Below, piece after piece: positions 1 through 9,402 of a stretch of 64,000 nt of DNA. How positions within the stretch are numbered: the first letter of the stretch is position 1; every line of letters begins with the position of its first letter. Both the position numbers and the translations under genes were made by a program. The notes beneath the pieces are model-generated. The model worked only from the letters and a program-made list of their open reading frames with translations, was not told the DNA's origin and made no database searches. The stretch is from assembly GCF_038096165.1 (NCBI RefSeq), contig NZ_CP151076.1, forward strand, positions 4,213,501 through 4,277,500. The letters run 5' to 3'. This stretch comes from Pseudomonas sp. G.S.17 (lineage in GTDB: Bacteria; Pseudomonadota; Gammaproteobacteria; Pseudomonadales; Pseudomonadaceae).

Positions 1-1041
1 GTCCCGCGCCAACCGGGCTCGAGCCAACGCGCCGGGGCCGCCGTAGGAAATCTGTCCTTCGCCGATCCAGCCATCGAGATAGCCTACAGAGACTTTCAAG
101 GTTTGCGGTCGAGCGCGGCCATCAGCGCCGCTGACCCGCACCTGATTCTCGCCCAACGCCGAGAACGACACCCCGGAGAAATCCGCGCTGACGTCCGGCG
201 TCAAATACGCCGCCGGATCGTGAACTTCATAAATCAGCTGCTCGGTGCAGGTCGCCGTATCGATGCGCCCGCCCGAGCCTGCCACTTTGCTGATCACTGC
301 GGCGCCCGAGGTGTCCACTTCTGCCAACGGAAAGCCCAGGCGCGCCAGATCGGGCACGTCCTTGTAGCCAGGATCGGCAAAATAGCCGCCGCTGATCTGC
401 CCCGCGCATTCCAGCAGATGCCCAACCGCCGTGCCGCGTCCCAACAAGGTCCAATCGTCCTCGGCCCAGCCAAATTCGAACAGCTGCGGCGCGAGAAACA
501 ATGAAGGATCGGCGACCCGTCCGGTAATCACCACATCCGCATCGGCCTGCAACGCCTCGACGATACCTTCGGCGCCCAGGTAGGCGTTGGCGGAAATCAG
601 CCGTTCGCCCAGGGAGCCAAGGGTTGCGCCGTTATCCAGCAATTGCTCGGGATTGACCTGCAAGGCCGCCAGCACATCGTCGCCGGTCAAGGCCGCAACC
701 TTCAAGCCGGGCAAGCCCAGTTCGGCAGCGATACGTCGCACTTCCCGAGCCGCTGCCAACGGGTTGGCCGCGCCCATGTTGGTGATAATCCGCAAACGAC
801 GGCGCTGACCGTCAGCACCACGCCCGACAAAGGGCAACACCCGACGCATGCGCTCGCTGAGCAGCGGGTCATAGCCGGATTCCGGATTACTCAGGCGGGC
901 CTGCTGGGCCAGGGCGATGGTGCGTTCGGCCAGGCATTCAAAGATCAGATAATCCAGCTCGCCGTGTTCGGCCAGCTCGACTGCGGGTTCGATGCGGTCG
1001 CCGGAATAACCGGCGCCGGAGCCAATACGCAGGGTTTTCAT
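1..1041 (-). CDS. AtuA-like DUF1446 family protein (partial)
   Basis: The minus-strand frame opens with ATG at 1041 (MKTLRIGSGAGYSGDRIEPA) and stays open for 347 codons to the window edge, so the C-terminus is missing. The sequence matches the DUF1446 / acyclic terpene utilization AtuA family: an N-terminal glycine-rich GSGAGYSGDR stretch, then TGRVADPSLFLAP and, near the edge, LKVSVGYLDGWIGEGQISYG. AtuA proteins occur in clusters that degrade branched acyl-CoAs or carboxylates, but the reaction is not settled, so the role here is inferred only from context. It starts one base after the stop of the CitMHS transporter gene (TGATATG), indicating translational coupling in one operon. The pair probably imports and processes an organic acid. 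Confidence 0.85.
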   Translation of the reverse strand, partial: MKTLRIGSGAGYSGDRIEPAVELAEHGELDYLIFECLAERTIALAQQARLSNPESGYDPLLSERMRRVLPFVGRGADGQRRRLRIITNMGAANPLAAAREVRRIAAELGLPGLKVAALTGDDVLAALQVNPEQLLDNGATLGSLGERLISANAYLGAEGIVEALQADADVVITGRVADPSLFLAPQLFEFGWAEDDWTLLGRGTAVGHLLECAGQISGGYFADPGYKDVPDLARLGFPLAEVDTSGAAVISKVAGSGGRIDTATCTEQLIYEVHDPAAYLTPDVSADFSGVSFSALGENQVRVSGADGRARPQTLKVSVGYLDGWIGEGQISYGGPGALARARLARD

Positions 1042-1042
1042 A

Positions 1043-2335
1043 TCAAAAGACTCCCAAGAGCAGCGCGGTCAGGGTCATCAACACCGAAGCCGCGAACAGG
1101 AAAGGGATGGTGAAACGCTGGTGATCGGCCAGTTCGATTTTGCACAGGCCGACCAGCAGGAACGTCGCCGGGGTCAGCGGGCTGACCGGGAAGCCGGTGG
1201 TGTGTACGCCCAGCAGCGACGCCTGGGCGACCTGCAGCGGATCGACACCCAAGGCCTTGCCGACTTCGGCAATCACCGGCATCACGCCAAAATAAAACGA
1301 ATCCGGGTCGAAGAGCATGCTCAACGGCATGGACAGGAAGCCCACCACCATCGGGATCAGCTTGCCGTGCCCGGCGGGAATCTGCGCCACCGCCACTTCA
1401 GCCATGGCCTTGAGCATGCCGGTGCCTTGCATGATGCCGGTGAAGACCCCGGCCGCCAGCAGAATACTGGCCATGGTCAGTGCGGTTTTGGCGTGAGCAT
1501 CGATGCGCGCACGTTGGGCGTCGACATTGGGGTAGTTGATGCACAGCGCCAGCACGGTGCCAAGCATGAACATCACCACCGGATCGACAATCCCGGAAAT
1601 CATCACGCCCATCACGGCGATGGTCAGCATCAGGTTCAGCCAGAACAAACGGGGGCGACGCAGAATTTCTTCATGCTCGCTGAGTACCCGTTGCGGCACC
1701 ACATCCACGTTGGCGCCAGCACCGAGGCCGAGCCGTTTTTCTTCGCGACGACCCAGGAACCAGGCGCAGGTGAAGACAAATATCAGGCCAACGATCTGCA
1801 CCGGGATCAGCGGCTGGAACAGGTCCGCCACTGGCACGTGCAAGGCCGCCGAAGAGCGCAGCACCGGGCCGGTCCAGGGCAGGAAATTCACCCCGGCGGC
1901 CATCGCCGTGACGCAGGCGAGAATCCGCTTGTCCATGCCCAGCCGCGTATATAAGGGCAGCATCGCCGGGATGGTCACCAGAAAGGTCACGGCGCCCGAG
2001 CCATCGAGGTGGACCAGCAGCGCCAACAGCGCGGTGCCCATCACGATGCGTGTCGGCCGCGTGCCTACGGTGCGCAGGATGCGGTCGATGATCGGGTCAA
2101 GCATGCCGGCGTCGGTCATGACTCCGAAAAACAGGATCGCAAAGACGAACATGCCCACCACCGGCGCAACGTTCTTGATGCCGGTAATGATAAAGGCGCT
2201 GGTTTGCAGGCCGAATCCACCGAGCAAGGCGGCGATGATCGGCAAGGCGATGAGTGCGACAAGGGGCGAAAGGCGTTTACTCATGACAGCGGCGAGTAAA
2301 CAGAGAATGGTGATGACACCGAGGGTGGCGAGCAT
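1043..2335 (-). CDS. CitMHS family metal-citrate/carboxylate:H+ symporter
   Basis: A 430-residue inner-membrane protein of the usual length for the CitMHS family, which imports citrate or related acids complexed with divalent metal. It starts MLATLGVITILCLLAAVMSK and has about 11-12 hydrophobic segments. Family-like stretches are LVHLDGSGAVTFLVTIPAML and, near the end, GVHTTGFPVSPLTPATFLLV. The ATG at 2335 was chosen because it has AGGAAG seven bases upstream and begins with a membrane segment; the frame is open further upstream but that part is charged and cysteine-rich and unlike the family. It is co-transcribed with the downstream DUF1446 gene and divergent from a LysR regulator, the likely controller. 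The substrate cannot be read from sequence. Confidence 0.88.
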   Translation of the reverse strand: MLATLGVITILCLLAAVMSKRLSPLVALIALPIIAALLGGFGLQTSAFIITGIKNVAPVVGMFVFAILFFGVMTDAGMLDPIIDRILRTVGTRPTRIVMGTALLALLVHLDGSGAVTFLVTIPAMLPLYTRLGMDKRILACVTAMAAGVNFLPWTGPVLRSSAALHVPVADLFQPLIPVQIVGLIFVFTCAWFLGRREEKRLGLGAGANVDVVPQRVLSEHEEILRRPRLFWLNLMLTIAVMGVMISGIVDPVVMFMLGTVLALCINYPNVDAQRARIDAHAKTALTMASILLAAGVFTGIMQGTGMLKAMAEVAVAQIPAGHGKLIPMVVGFLSMPLSMLFDPDSFYFGVMPVIAEVGKALGVDPLQVAQASLLGVHTTGFPVSPLTPATFLLVGLCKIELADHQRFTIPFLFAASVLMTLTALLLGVF

Positions 2336-2466
2336 AGGGACTTCCTGTTCGTCATCCCTGACCACTGGCGCGGCGAGATGAGCTGTTGTTGTTTTCAACG
2401 AGTATTGAAAACACAGGTAAGCTTTGTAAATTGAAATGTTCAGCGCCCTGCATTCGGAAAAACAAA

Positions 2467-3345
2467 ATGAAGAATTCCATTCAGCACATCCGCGCCTTCC
2501 TCGCCGTGGCCCACAGCGGCAGCTTCGCCAAAGCGGCGCTGGAGCTGAACCTGTCGCCATCGGCGCTGACCGTGCAGATCCAGCAGCTTGAAGAATGGCT
2601 CGGCGTCTCGTTGCTGGAGCGCAGTCCACGGCACGTCAGCCTCACGGCGGCCGGGCAGAACAATCTGCGGCCCATGGAAAAATTGCTGCTGGATCTGGAC
2701 AACATCGTCGCCGGCTCTCGGGATCTGGCGGCCCTGCGGCGCGGCGTGGTGACCATTGCCGCCCTGCCCTCCTTGTGCTCCGGCGCATTGCCGCCGGTGT
2801 TGCGCCAATTTCGCGAGCAGTTTCCCGGCGTCGAAGTGCGTCTGCGGGATGTGGTGGCGCAGCGTATCGATGCGCTGGTGCGCGAAGGCGAAGTGGATTT
2901 CGGCCTGGGCGTCAAAGCCCGGATGAGTCATGGCCTGGATTTTCAGGTGGTGATGACCGATCGCCTGTGCCTGTTTGTACCCCATAAACATGCGCTGGCC
3001 CGACGCTCGTCGATCAAGCTCGCGGCGCTGGCCGGACAGCCGATTATCCTGACCGGCCGCGACAGCAGCGTGCGCGAACGTGTGGAGCAGTTGTTCGCCG
3101 AAGAACAGCTGGAACTGGTGCCGGGGCTGGAAGCCAACTACATGTCGACGGTGCTGGCACTGGTTCGCCAGGGGTTGGGCATGACGTTATTACCAGAGTC
3201 GGCTGACGAGGGCCGTGGCGATCTGGTTCGGGTGCCGGTGGATCATCCGGGGGTCAGCCGGGAAATAGGCTTGATCACCCGCAGCAACCAAAGCCTGAGC
3301 CCAGCCGCGCAACGCTTCGTGGAGCTGGTGGGAAATATTTTGTGA
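2467..3345 (+). CDS. LysR-type transcriptional regulator
   Basis: A 292-residue protein with the LysR layout: an N-terminal winged HTH at about residues 1-60 (FLAVAHSGSFAKAALELN, then SPSALTVQIQQLEEWLGVSL), and an effector-binding domain from about residue 90 onward. I start it at 2467 (MKNSIQHIRAFLAVAHSGSF), which gives the canonical LysR N-terminus; the open frame 27 codons upstream has no family similarity. It is divergent from the CitMHS-DUF1446 operon across 131 bp, the classic arrangement for a LysR regulator of that operon. It is not AmpR, although a class C beta-lactamase gene follows 74 bp downstream on the same strand: AmpR genes are normally divergent from ampC and their N-terminal sequence is different. 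Confidence 0.9.
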   Translation: MKNSIQHIRAFLAVAHSGSFAKAALELNLSPSALTVQIQQLEEWLGVSLLERSPRHVSLTAAGQNNLRPMEKLLLDLDNIVAGSRDLAALRRGVVTIAALPSLCSGALPPVLRQFREQFPGVEVRLRDVVAQRIDALVREGEVDFGLGVKARMSHGLDFQVVMTDRLCLFVPHKHALARRSSIKLAALAGQPIILTGRDSSVRERVEQLFAEEQLELVPGLEANYMSTVLALVRQGLGMTLLPESADEGRGDLVRVPVDHPGVSREIGLITRSNQSLSPAAQRFVELVGNIL

Positions 3346-3419
3346 TAGAAGGTTTATTGAACCGCCTTCGCCACGCTCAATAGGCTGCATGCCCGACCCT
3401 ATAAAACGAGGAAACCTGG

Positions 3420-4583
3420 ATGTTCCCAATCGACCCTTCCCGCGCCAAAGTGCTGCTTGCCGCCTGCGGCCTGATGGTTGCGGGCATGGCAATGGCGACT
3501 GCCGAATCTGAATCCGGCAAGTTGGACGTCGCCGTGGCGGATGCCGCCAAAGCGGTCATGCAGCAGTACAAGATTCCCGGACTTGCGATTGCGCTCACCG
3601 TTGATGGTCGGCAGCACTTTTACAACTTTGGCGTGGCATCAAAGGACACTCAGGCCAAGGTCAGCAGCGATACGTTGTTCGAACTGGGCTCGATCAGCAA
3701 AACCCTCACCGCAACCTTGGCGACTCTCGCCCAGGTCAATGGCCAGTTGTCGCTGAACGATCATCCAGGAAAATACCTGCCCCAACTCAAAGGCAGCGCG
3801 TTCGACCAGGTGACCTTGATGAATCTCGGCACTCACACCGCTGGCGGCTTTCCGTTGCAAGTGCCGGACGCCGTACAGAACACTGAACAGTTGATGGAGT
3901 ATTTGCAGGCCTGGCAACCGCAATACCCAGCGGGCAGCAAACGGACTTACGCCAACCCGAGCATCGGCATGCTCGGGATGATCACCGCCACGGCCATGCA
4001 CATGCCGTTTGCACAGGCGATGGAGCAGCATTTGCTGCCTAAATTGGGGCTGAGCAACACTTGGCTGAATGTGCCCGCGAGCAAAATGTCGGCATATGCC
4101 CAGGGCTACGACAAACAGGACCAACCGATCCGCTTACAGGGCGGCGTGCTCGGCGCCGAAGCTTATGGCCTCAAATCCAGTGCAAGGGACATGCTGCACT
4201 TCGTCGAGGCGAATATGGCGATGACGCCAGTGGAACCGCCGATCAAACAGGCCCTGGCGCAGACGCATGCGGGTTATTTCAAAGTGGGCGCGATGACGCA
4301 GGCGCTGGTCTGGGAGCAATACCCTTACCCGGTGCCACTGGAAACTTTGCTGGATGGCAACTCCAACAAGATGGTTTACGAGACCCAACCCGCCCAGGCA
4401 ATCAGCCCGCCCCTCGCCCCGCAGCCAAACACCTGGATCAACAAGACCGGCTCAACCAACGGCTTTGGCGGTTACGTGGCGTTTGTGCCTGAGAAGAAGA
4501 CCGGAATCGTGATCCTCGCCAACAGGAATTACCCCAATGAAGCGCGGGTGAAGTTGGCGTATGGGATTTTGAGCGGTTTATAA
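3420..4583 (+). CDS. ampC: Class C beta-lactamase (AmpC type)
   Basis: A 387-residue periplasmic serine beta-lactamase. The three active-site elements are visible: S91-I-S-K94 (nucleophile and general base), Y177-A-N179 and K342-T-G344. The stretch THTAGGFPLQVPD (about 138-150) is typical of true AmpC enzymes rather than esterases or D,D-peptidases of the same fold. Residues 1-28 form a signal peptide ending around MAMATA. Length agrees with the family. No ampR lies beside it, so expression is probably low and constitutive or controlled from elsewhere. A remnant of a REP-like sequence (4583-4596) overlaps the end. It stands alone between a LysR gene and the iron operon. Confidence 0.9.
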   Translation: MFPIDPSRAKVLLAACGLMVAGMAMATAESESGKLDVAVADAAKAVMQQYKIPGLAIALTVDGRQHFYNFGVASKDTQAKVSSDTLFELGSISKTLTATLATLAQVNGQLSLNDHPGKYLPQLKGSAFDQVTLMNLGTHTAGGFPLQVPDAVQNTEQLMEYLQAWQPQYPAGSKRTYANPSIGMLGMITATAMHMPFAQAMEQHLLPKLGLSNTWLNVPASKMSAYAQGYDKQDQPIRLQGGVLGAEAYGLKSSARDMLHFVEANMAMTPVEPPIKQALAQTHAGYFKVGAMTQALVWEQYPYPVPLETLLDGNSNKMVYETQPAQAISPPLAPQPNTWINKTGSTNGFGGYVAFVPEKKTGIVILANRNYPNEARVKLAYGILSGL

Positions 4584-4691
4584 GCCTCGCTCCAACAAAT
4601 CTGCGTCCGAATCTCGCCCTGAATCCCGCCTGAACCCTTCCTGAACGAGAATGCGAAACTGATCGGAATCAAAAAAACAACTATACGCATT

Positions 4692-4710
4692 CAATAATGA
4701 GTATCATTAT
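4692..4710. promoter_or_regulatory. Fur box upstream of the efe operon
   Basis: The sequence ATAATGAGTATCATTAT at 4694-4710 agrees at 15 of 17 positions with the core of the classical Fur consensus (GATAATGATAATCATTATC). It lies about 80 bp before the efeU start codon in an AT-rich 205-bp gap. It predicts iron-dependent repression of the four downstream genes, consistent with their role. Confidence 0.8.
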
Positions 4711-4789
4711 GTTACGCGTTGTTTCAGACATCAGAGACTTTCTGACCCGCTGAAACGAATCAGCCTACAGCAAAAAACCTTGGTGAAAC

Positions 4790-5653
4790 ATGCTCGTTCC
4801 TTTTTTGATCATGCTGCGCGAAGGGATTGAAGCCGCGCTTATCGTTGGCATCATCGCCAGTTATCTGAGACAGACCGGTCGCGGCGAGTGGATGCCAGCC
4901 GTGTGGATTGGGGTTTTCCTCGCTGCTGCCCTGGCGTTGTTCGTCGGGGGTGGCCTGGAAATGGTCAGCGCCGAATTCCCGCAGAAACAGCAGGAATTGT
5001 TCGAAGGTGTCGTCGGCCTTGTCGCCGTCGGCATTCTCAGCTCCATGGTGTTCTGGATGCGCAAGGTCGCTCGTTCTATCAAGCATTCATTGCACATGTC
5101 CCTGGATGCCGCCCTCGCCGGTTCGAAAAACCAGACCTACGCGTTGATCGCCATGGTGTTTTTCGCCGTGGCCCGTGAAGGTCTGGAAACCGTGTTTTTC
5201 CTGCTTGCCGTCTTCCAGCAAAGCGAAGGCCCCGGCGCGCCATTGGGTGCCCTGCTTGGCCTGATCATTGCGATTGCCGTGGGTTTCGCCATCTACAGTG
5301 GCAGCATGCGCCTGAACCTCAGCCTGTTTTTCCGCTGGACCGGCTTGTTCATTCTGGTGGTTGCCGCCGGGATTCTCGCCAACTCGGTACAGGCACTGCA
5401 TGAAGCCGGGATCTGGAATCACCTGCAAACGGTGGTCTTCGACTTCAGCGCCACGCTGCCAATGGACGGACCCGCCGGTTCGGTGCTGGCAGGCATGTTC
5501 GGTTACCAGGATGCGCCAACCATCAGCACCCTCAGCGTGTATGTGATTTACCTGGTCGTCGCGCTGGCGCTGTTCTTCATGCCCAGCGCCCCGGTGGTGA
5601 GTCTGCCCACCCGGCCCGCGCATCCGCACCCCTCTTCAGCTACGAACGAATAA
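4790..5653 (+). CDS. efeU: FTR1-family ferrous iron permease EfeU
   Basis: A 287-residue inner-membrane iron permease. It carries the two REXXE motifs diagnostic of FTR1 proteins: R10-EGI-E14 in the first membrane helix and R129-EGL-E133 in the fourth. There are seven predicted membrane segments and a hydrophilic proline/histidine-rich tail. In the EfeUOB system iron delivered by EfeO and EfeB in the periplasm crosses the membrane through EfeU. It is the first gene of the operon and is preceded by a Fur box. The next gene starts 8 bp after its stop. Confidence 0.95.
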   Translation: MLVPFLIMLREGIEAALIVGIIASYLRQTGRGEWMPAVWIGVFLAAALALFVGGGLEMVSAEFPQKQQELFEGVVGLVAVGILSSMVFWMRKVARSIKHSLHMSLDAALAGSKNQTYALIAMVFFAVAREGLETVFFLLAVFQQSEGPGAPLGALLGLIIAIAVGFAIYSGSMRLNLSLFFRWTGLFILVVAAGILANSVQALHEAGIWNHLQTVVFDFSATLPMDGPAGSVLAGMFGYQDAPTISTLSVYVIYLVVALALFFMPSAPVVSLPTRPAHPHPSSATNE

Positions 5654-5661
5654 GGGCACAC

Positions 5662-6870
5662 ATGTCGAATCGTCCCACAGGGCTTTCAGAGAAAGCCAAG
5701 CCTCCCCGCGCCTTGCGATTGGCCGTCGCCGGTTCGGTGGTGGTCATGATCGCTGCAGGCGGGCTGTTCTATTACGCCTCGCAGAACGCCATGAAAAAAC
5801 GCGCCGCCAATACCAATGCGCAAACCGTGGTCACCATTCATGCTCACGCTTGCGAGCCCAATGACCTCACCGTGGCTGCGGGCAAGAATGCCTTCCGCAT
5901 CGTCAACCGCTCCGAGCGGGCCGTCGAATGGGAAATTCTTGACGGCGTGCTGGTGGTCGAGGAACGGGAAAATATTGCGCCGGGCCTGAGCCAGGTGATC
6001 AACGCCAACCTGCTGCCCGGCGATTACGCGATTACCTGCGGCCTGCTGAGCAATCCGCGCGGCACGCTGCACGTTACGCCGACCGCTGAATCCGATGCCA
6101 ACGCCAAGGCTCGCCCCTCGATGGTGGCGTTCATTGGTCCGCTGTCCGAATACCGCGTGTACCTGAGCCTGCAAGGCACGGCGCTGATCAAGGCCGTAAC
6201 GGCGCTGCAGCAAGCCATCGAAGCCGGCGACCTCAGCGCCGCGCAAGCCGCCTACGCCCCGGCCCGCGCTGCTTACCAACGTATCGCCCCGGCTGCGCAG
6301 CGCTTGTCCGAGCTGGACAACGCCATCAATGCCCGCGCCGATTACTACGAGAAACGCGAACAGGACCCAGGCTTCAGCGGCTTCCATCGCCTGGAATACG
6401 CGCTGTTCGACAAGAAAACCGTCGACGGCCTGGCACCGATTGCGCAACGCCTGCAAACCGATGTCACCACGCTCAAACAACAGCTGCTGGCGCAGAACAT
6501 GGCGCCCGAGCAACTGGCGAGCATCATCACCCGCAACATGCGCAGCCTGGGCGAGATCCGCAGCAACGGCGAAGAAGAGCGTTACAGCCATCTGGACCTC
6601 AACGGCTTCGCGGCCAACCTGGAAGGCACACGCAAAGTGGTCGATCTGATTCGGCCGCTGCTGGCGAAGAATTCCGCTGAGCTGGTGCAGAAAATCGATG
6701 GCGCAGCGGCGGCACTGGACACCGAACTCAACGGCCTGAAAACCGACGGCGGCTATCGCCCGTACGATCAGGTCAACGCCAACCAGCGCAAGCTGATCGC
6801 CGACCACGCCAAGGCATTGGCGGATGCACTCGAAGGAATCGATCCAGCACTCGGCCTGTCGGGCCTTTAA
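5662..6870 (+). CDS. efeO: Iron uptake system protein EfeO (cupredoxin + M75)
   Basis: A 402-residue periplasmic protein. Residues about 17-36 are a hydrophobic anchor or signal. About 45-135 form the cupredoxin-like domain (ends ITCGLLSNPRGTLHVTP) and about 150-400 the imelysin/M75 domain (IGPLSEYRVYLS, FSGFHRLEYALFD, EEERYSHLDLNGFAANLEG). The HxxE-type sequence within FHRLEYALF is the M75 signature and a proposed metal site. It is the full-length two-domain EfeO, in contrast to the shorter paralog at the end of the operon. It lies between efeU and efeB. Confidence 0.93.
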   Translation: MSNRPTGLSEKAKPPRALRLAVAGSVVVMIAAGGLFYYASQNAMKKRAANTNAQTVVTIHAHACEPNDLTVAAGKNAFRIVNRSERAVEWEILDGVLVVEERENIAPGLSQVINANLLPGDYAITCGLLSNPRGTLHVTPTAESDANAKARPSMVAFIGPLSEYRVYLSLQGTALIKAVTALQQAIEAGDLSAAQAAYAPARAAYQRIAPAAQRLSELDNAINARADYYEKREQDPGFSGFHRLEYALFDKKTVDGLAPIAQRLQTDVTTLKQQLLAQNMAPEQLASIITRNMRSLGEIRSNGEEERYSHLDLNGFAANLEGTRKVVDLIRPLLAKNSAELVQKIDGAAAALDTELNGLKTDGGYRPYDQVNANQRKLIADHAKALADALEGIDPALGLSGL

Positions 6871-6955
6871 TTGATGCCACTGCGGTGATTTACGAGATGC
6901 CATGGTCGCTGTAGGACCTGGTTTCGCCTTCAGATAGCGAGCAAAGAAAATAGCC

Positions 6956-8269
6956 ATGAACGACTCAGACAACAGCAACGCCCCGCAATCCGTCCAACGT
7001 CGCCGCGTCCTGCTGGGCCTCGGCGCGGCGGGTGCGGCGCTGGCGGGCAGCAGCCTGAGCGGTAACGTTCTGGCTGCCGCCCCGGCGCAGGTAACCGAAG
7101 CGCCGAAAAGCGAAAAGACCGAAGACCGCAACCTGTTTTTCGGCGTGCATCAGACCGGCATCGTCAACCCGCGCCCGGCCTCGGGCATGCTGGTGGCTTT
7201 CGACGTGCTGGCCGCCGACCGGGAAGACCTGGAGCGCCTGTTCCGCACGCTGAACGAGCGCATCGCCTTCTTGATGACCGGCGGCCCGGTGCCTGAGGTC
7301 GATCCGAAGTTTCCGCCGATGGACTCCGGCATCCTCGGCCCGGTCGTCACACCGGATAACCTGACCATTACGGTTTCGGTGGGCGAGTCGCTGTTCGACG
7401 AGCGTTTCGGCCTGGAAGCGGTCAAACCCAAGCGCCTGAGCCGCATGGTTGGTTTCCCCAATGACGCACTGGAAGCCGACAGTTGCCATGGCGACCTGAG
7501 CATCCAGTTCTGCGCCAACAGCGCCGACAGCAACATTCACGCGTTGCGCGACATCGTGAAAAACCTGCCGGACCTGCTGCTGGTGCGCTGGAAACAGGAA
7601 GGCACGGTGCCGCCGCAAGCGCCGAAAAAGCCGGACCAGCCGCCGGAAAGCGCGCGTAACTTCCTCGGCTTCCGTGACGGTTCCGCCAACCCGGATTCCA
7701 ACGATCAGAAGGCCATGAACGAGCTGGTCTGGGTTCAGCCCGGCAGCAACGAACCGACCTGGGCCGCCAATGGCAGCTATCAGGCGGTGCGCATCATTCG
7801 CAATTTTGTCGAACGCTGGGACCGCACGCCGCTGCAGGAACAGGAAGCGATTTTCGGCCGGGTCAAAACCACGGGCGCGCCCATGGACGGCAAGGTCGAA
7901 ACCGACGTGCCGAATTACGTTGCCGACCCGCACGGCAAGAAGACCAAGCTCGATTCGCATATTCGCCTGGCGAATCCGCGTACCGCCCAAACCCAGCGCA
8001 ATCTGATCCTGCGCCGCCCGTTCAACTACTCCAACGGCGTCAACAAGAACGGCCAGCTCGACATGGGCCTGCTGTTCATCTGTTACCAGTCCGACCTGGA
8101 AAAAGGCTTCATCACCGTGCAGACCCGACTCAACGGCGAACCGCTGGAGGAATACCTCAAGCCGGTCGGCGGCGGTTATTTCTTCACCTTGCCCGGCGTT
8201 ATCGACACTCAGGATTTCATTGGTCGCTCGCTGCTTCAGGCGTCGACCACTGCGCCTGAAACGGCGTGA
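6956..8269 (+). CDS. efeB: Deferrochelatase/peroxidase EfeB (DyP-type)
   Basis: A 437-residue dye-decolourising-type heme peroxidase exported by the Tat pathway. The N-terminus has a twin-arginine motif (R15-R16-R17-V-L-L) and an Ala-rich hydrophobic stretch ending around LAAAPAQ. The DyP motif GFRDG is at 238-242, with catalytic Asp241, and the likely proximal heme ligand is His335 in DSHIRLANP. EfeB oxidises ferrous iron or strips iron from heme and works with EfeO and EfeU. It follows efeO by 85 bp in the Fur-controlled operon. Confidence 0.94.
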   Translation: MNDSDNSNAPQSVQRRRVLLGLGAAGAALAGSSLSGNVLAAAPAQVTEAPKSEKTEDRNLFFGVHQTGIVNPRPASGMLVAFDVLAADREDLERLFRTLNERIAFLMTGGPVPEVDPKFPPMDSGILGPVVTPDNLTITVSVGESLFDERFGLEAVKPKRLSRMVGFPNDALEADSCHGDLSIQFCANSADSNIHALRDIVKNLPDLLLVRWKQEGTVPPQAPKKPDQPPESARNFLGFRDGSANPDSNDQKAMNELVWVQPGSNEPTWAANGSYQAVRIIRNFVERWDRTPLQEQEAIFGRVKTTGAPMDGKVETDVPNYVADPHGKKTKLDSHIRLANPRTAQTQRNLILRRPFNYSNGVNKNGQLDMGLLFICYQSDLEKGFITVQTRLNGEPLEEYLKPVGGGYFFTLPGVIDTQDFIGRSLLQASTTAPETA

Positions 8270-8313
8270 ATTTTCCCCAAAACTGCCCCTACCACCTCAA
8301 CAGGAAGAGTCCC

Positions 8314-9138
8314 ATGAAAAAGTTGCCTTTTGCTTTGCTGCTCACCGTTGGTTTGCTCCAGACCCCATTGTCGGCTTTCGCCGCGACTGCTCCGCTTGAC
8401 CTGGTAGGGCCGGTGTCGGACTACAAAATCTACGTCACCGAGCAGATCGGCGAGCTGGTCAGCCACACCCAGAAATTCACCGACGCAGTGAAGAAAGGCG
8501 ACCTGGCAACGGCCAAGAAGCTGTACGCGCCAACACGCGTGTTCTACGAAGAAATCGAGCCGATGGCTGAGCTGTTCAGCGACCTGGACGCGTCTATCGA
8601 CTCACGCGTCGATGACCACGAGAAAGGCGTGAATGCTGAAGATTTCACCGGTTTCCATCGCCTGGAATACGCGCTGTTCTCGCAGAACACCACCAAGGAT
8701 CAGGGCCCGATTGCTGACAAGCTGATGGCTGATGTACACGACCTGGAAACCCGCGTTTCCGGCCTGACTTTCCCGCCAGAGAAAGTTGTCGGGGGTGCCG
8801 CTGCGCTGCTTGAAGAAGTTGCCGCAACGAAGATTTCCGGTGAAGAAGACCGCTACAGCCACACCGATCTGTATGACTTCCAGGGCAACATCGACGGCGC
8901 GAAGAAAATCGTCGACCTGTTCCGCCCACAGATCGAGAAGTCCGACAAAGTCTTCGCTGCCAAGGTCGACAAGAACTTCGCCACCGTGGACAAGATCCTG
9001 GCCAAGTACAAAACCAAGGATGGCGGTTTCGAGACTTACGACAAAGTGAAGGAAAACGATCGCAAGGCGCTGGTTGGCCCGGTCAATACCCTGGCTGAAG
9101 ACTTGTCCACATTGCGTGGCAAGTTAGGTTTGAACTGA
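8314..9138 (+). CDS. Second EfeO-like M75 protein (EfeM/imelysin type)
   Basis: A 274-residue secreted protein made of a signal peptide (residues 1-23, ending AFA-A) followed by a single imelysin/M75 domain. Its M75 domain parallels EfeO: DLVGPVSDYKIYVTEQIG, FTGFHRLEYALFS and GEEDRYSHTDLYDFQGNIDG. It lacks the N-terminal cupredoxin domain. The start at 8314 is preceded by AGGAAG; an in-frame ATG 48 bp upstream has no signal peptide. Placement 44 bp after efeB indicates a fourth operon member that shares the periplasmic iron-binding task. Confidence 0.9.
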   Translation: MKKLPFALLLTVGLLQTPLSAFAATAPLDLVGPVSDYKIYVTEQIGELVSHTQKFTDAVKKGDLATAKKLYAPTRVFYEEIEPMAELFSDLDASIDSRVDDHEKGVNAEDFTGFHRLEYALFSQNTTKDQGPIADKLMADVHDLETRVSGLTFPPEKVVGGAAALLEEVAATKISGEEDRYSHTDLYDFQGNIDGAKKIVDLFRPQIEKSDKVFAAKVDKNFATVDKILAKYKTKDGGFETYDKVKENDRKALVGPVNTLAEDLSTLRGKLGLN

Positions 9139-9165
9139 GTAAAAGATTGGACCGGCCCTCCGGAT

Positions 9166-9294
9166 CGTAGGACTGGCTTCAGCCGGGGCAACGCGCTTGT
9201 CGTAGGACCGGCTTCAGCCGGGAGGACGTTCGTGCAGACCATAGAAACGTGTCGATTTTACCGGCCCTCTCCCGGCTAAAGCCGATCCGACGGG
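9166..9294. repeat. Cluster of REP sequences (GTAGGACCGGCTTNAGCCGG family)
   Basis: Three copies of a Pseudomonas REP unit: 9166-9187 (direct, slightly degenerate), 9201-9225 (direct, GTAGGACCGGCTTCAGCCGG) and 9267-9294 (inverted). The last two form a REPIN-type inverted pair. The sequence ACGCGCTTGTCGTAGGACCG at 9190-9209 is the intact equivalent of the site now interrupted by the insertion sequence downstream. Confidence 0.85.
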
Positions 9295-9402
9295 ACAAGC
9301 AAAATCCCCGCCTGCAACGCGCTTGTCGTAATTGGATGGACTCGCCCAAGCCGAGGCGTCTGTAGCGCCACGGTGGCATTCTTAAGAAGCCAACGACAGC
9401 GA

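Noticed and set aside
2467..3345. LysR gene as AmpR for the adjacent ampC
   Set aside because: It is on the same strand rather than divergent, its N-terminus does not resemble AmpR, and it is paired back-to-back with the CitMHS operon.
5686..7131. 481-codon antisense frame over efeO/efeB
   Set aside because: It spans two clear genes on the other strand and shows no family features.
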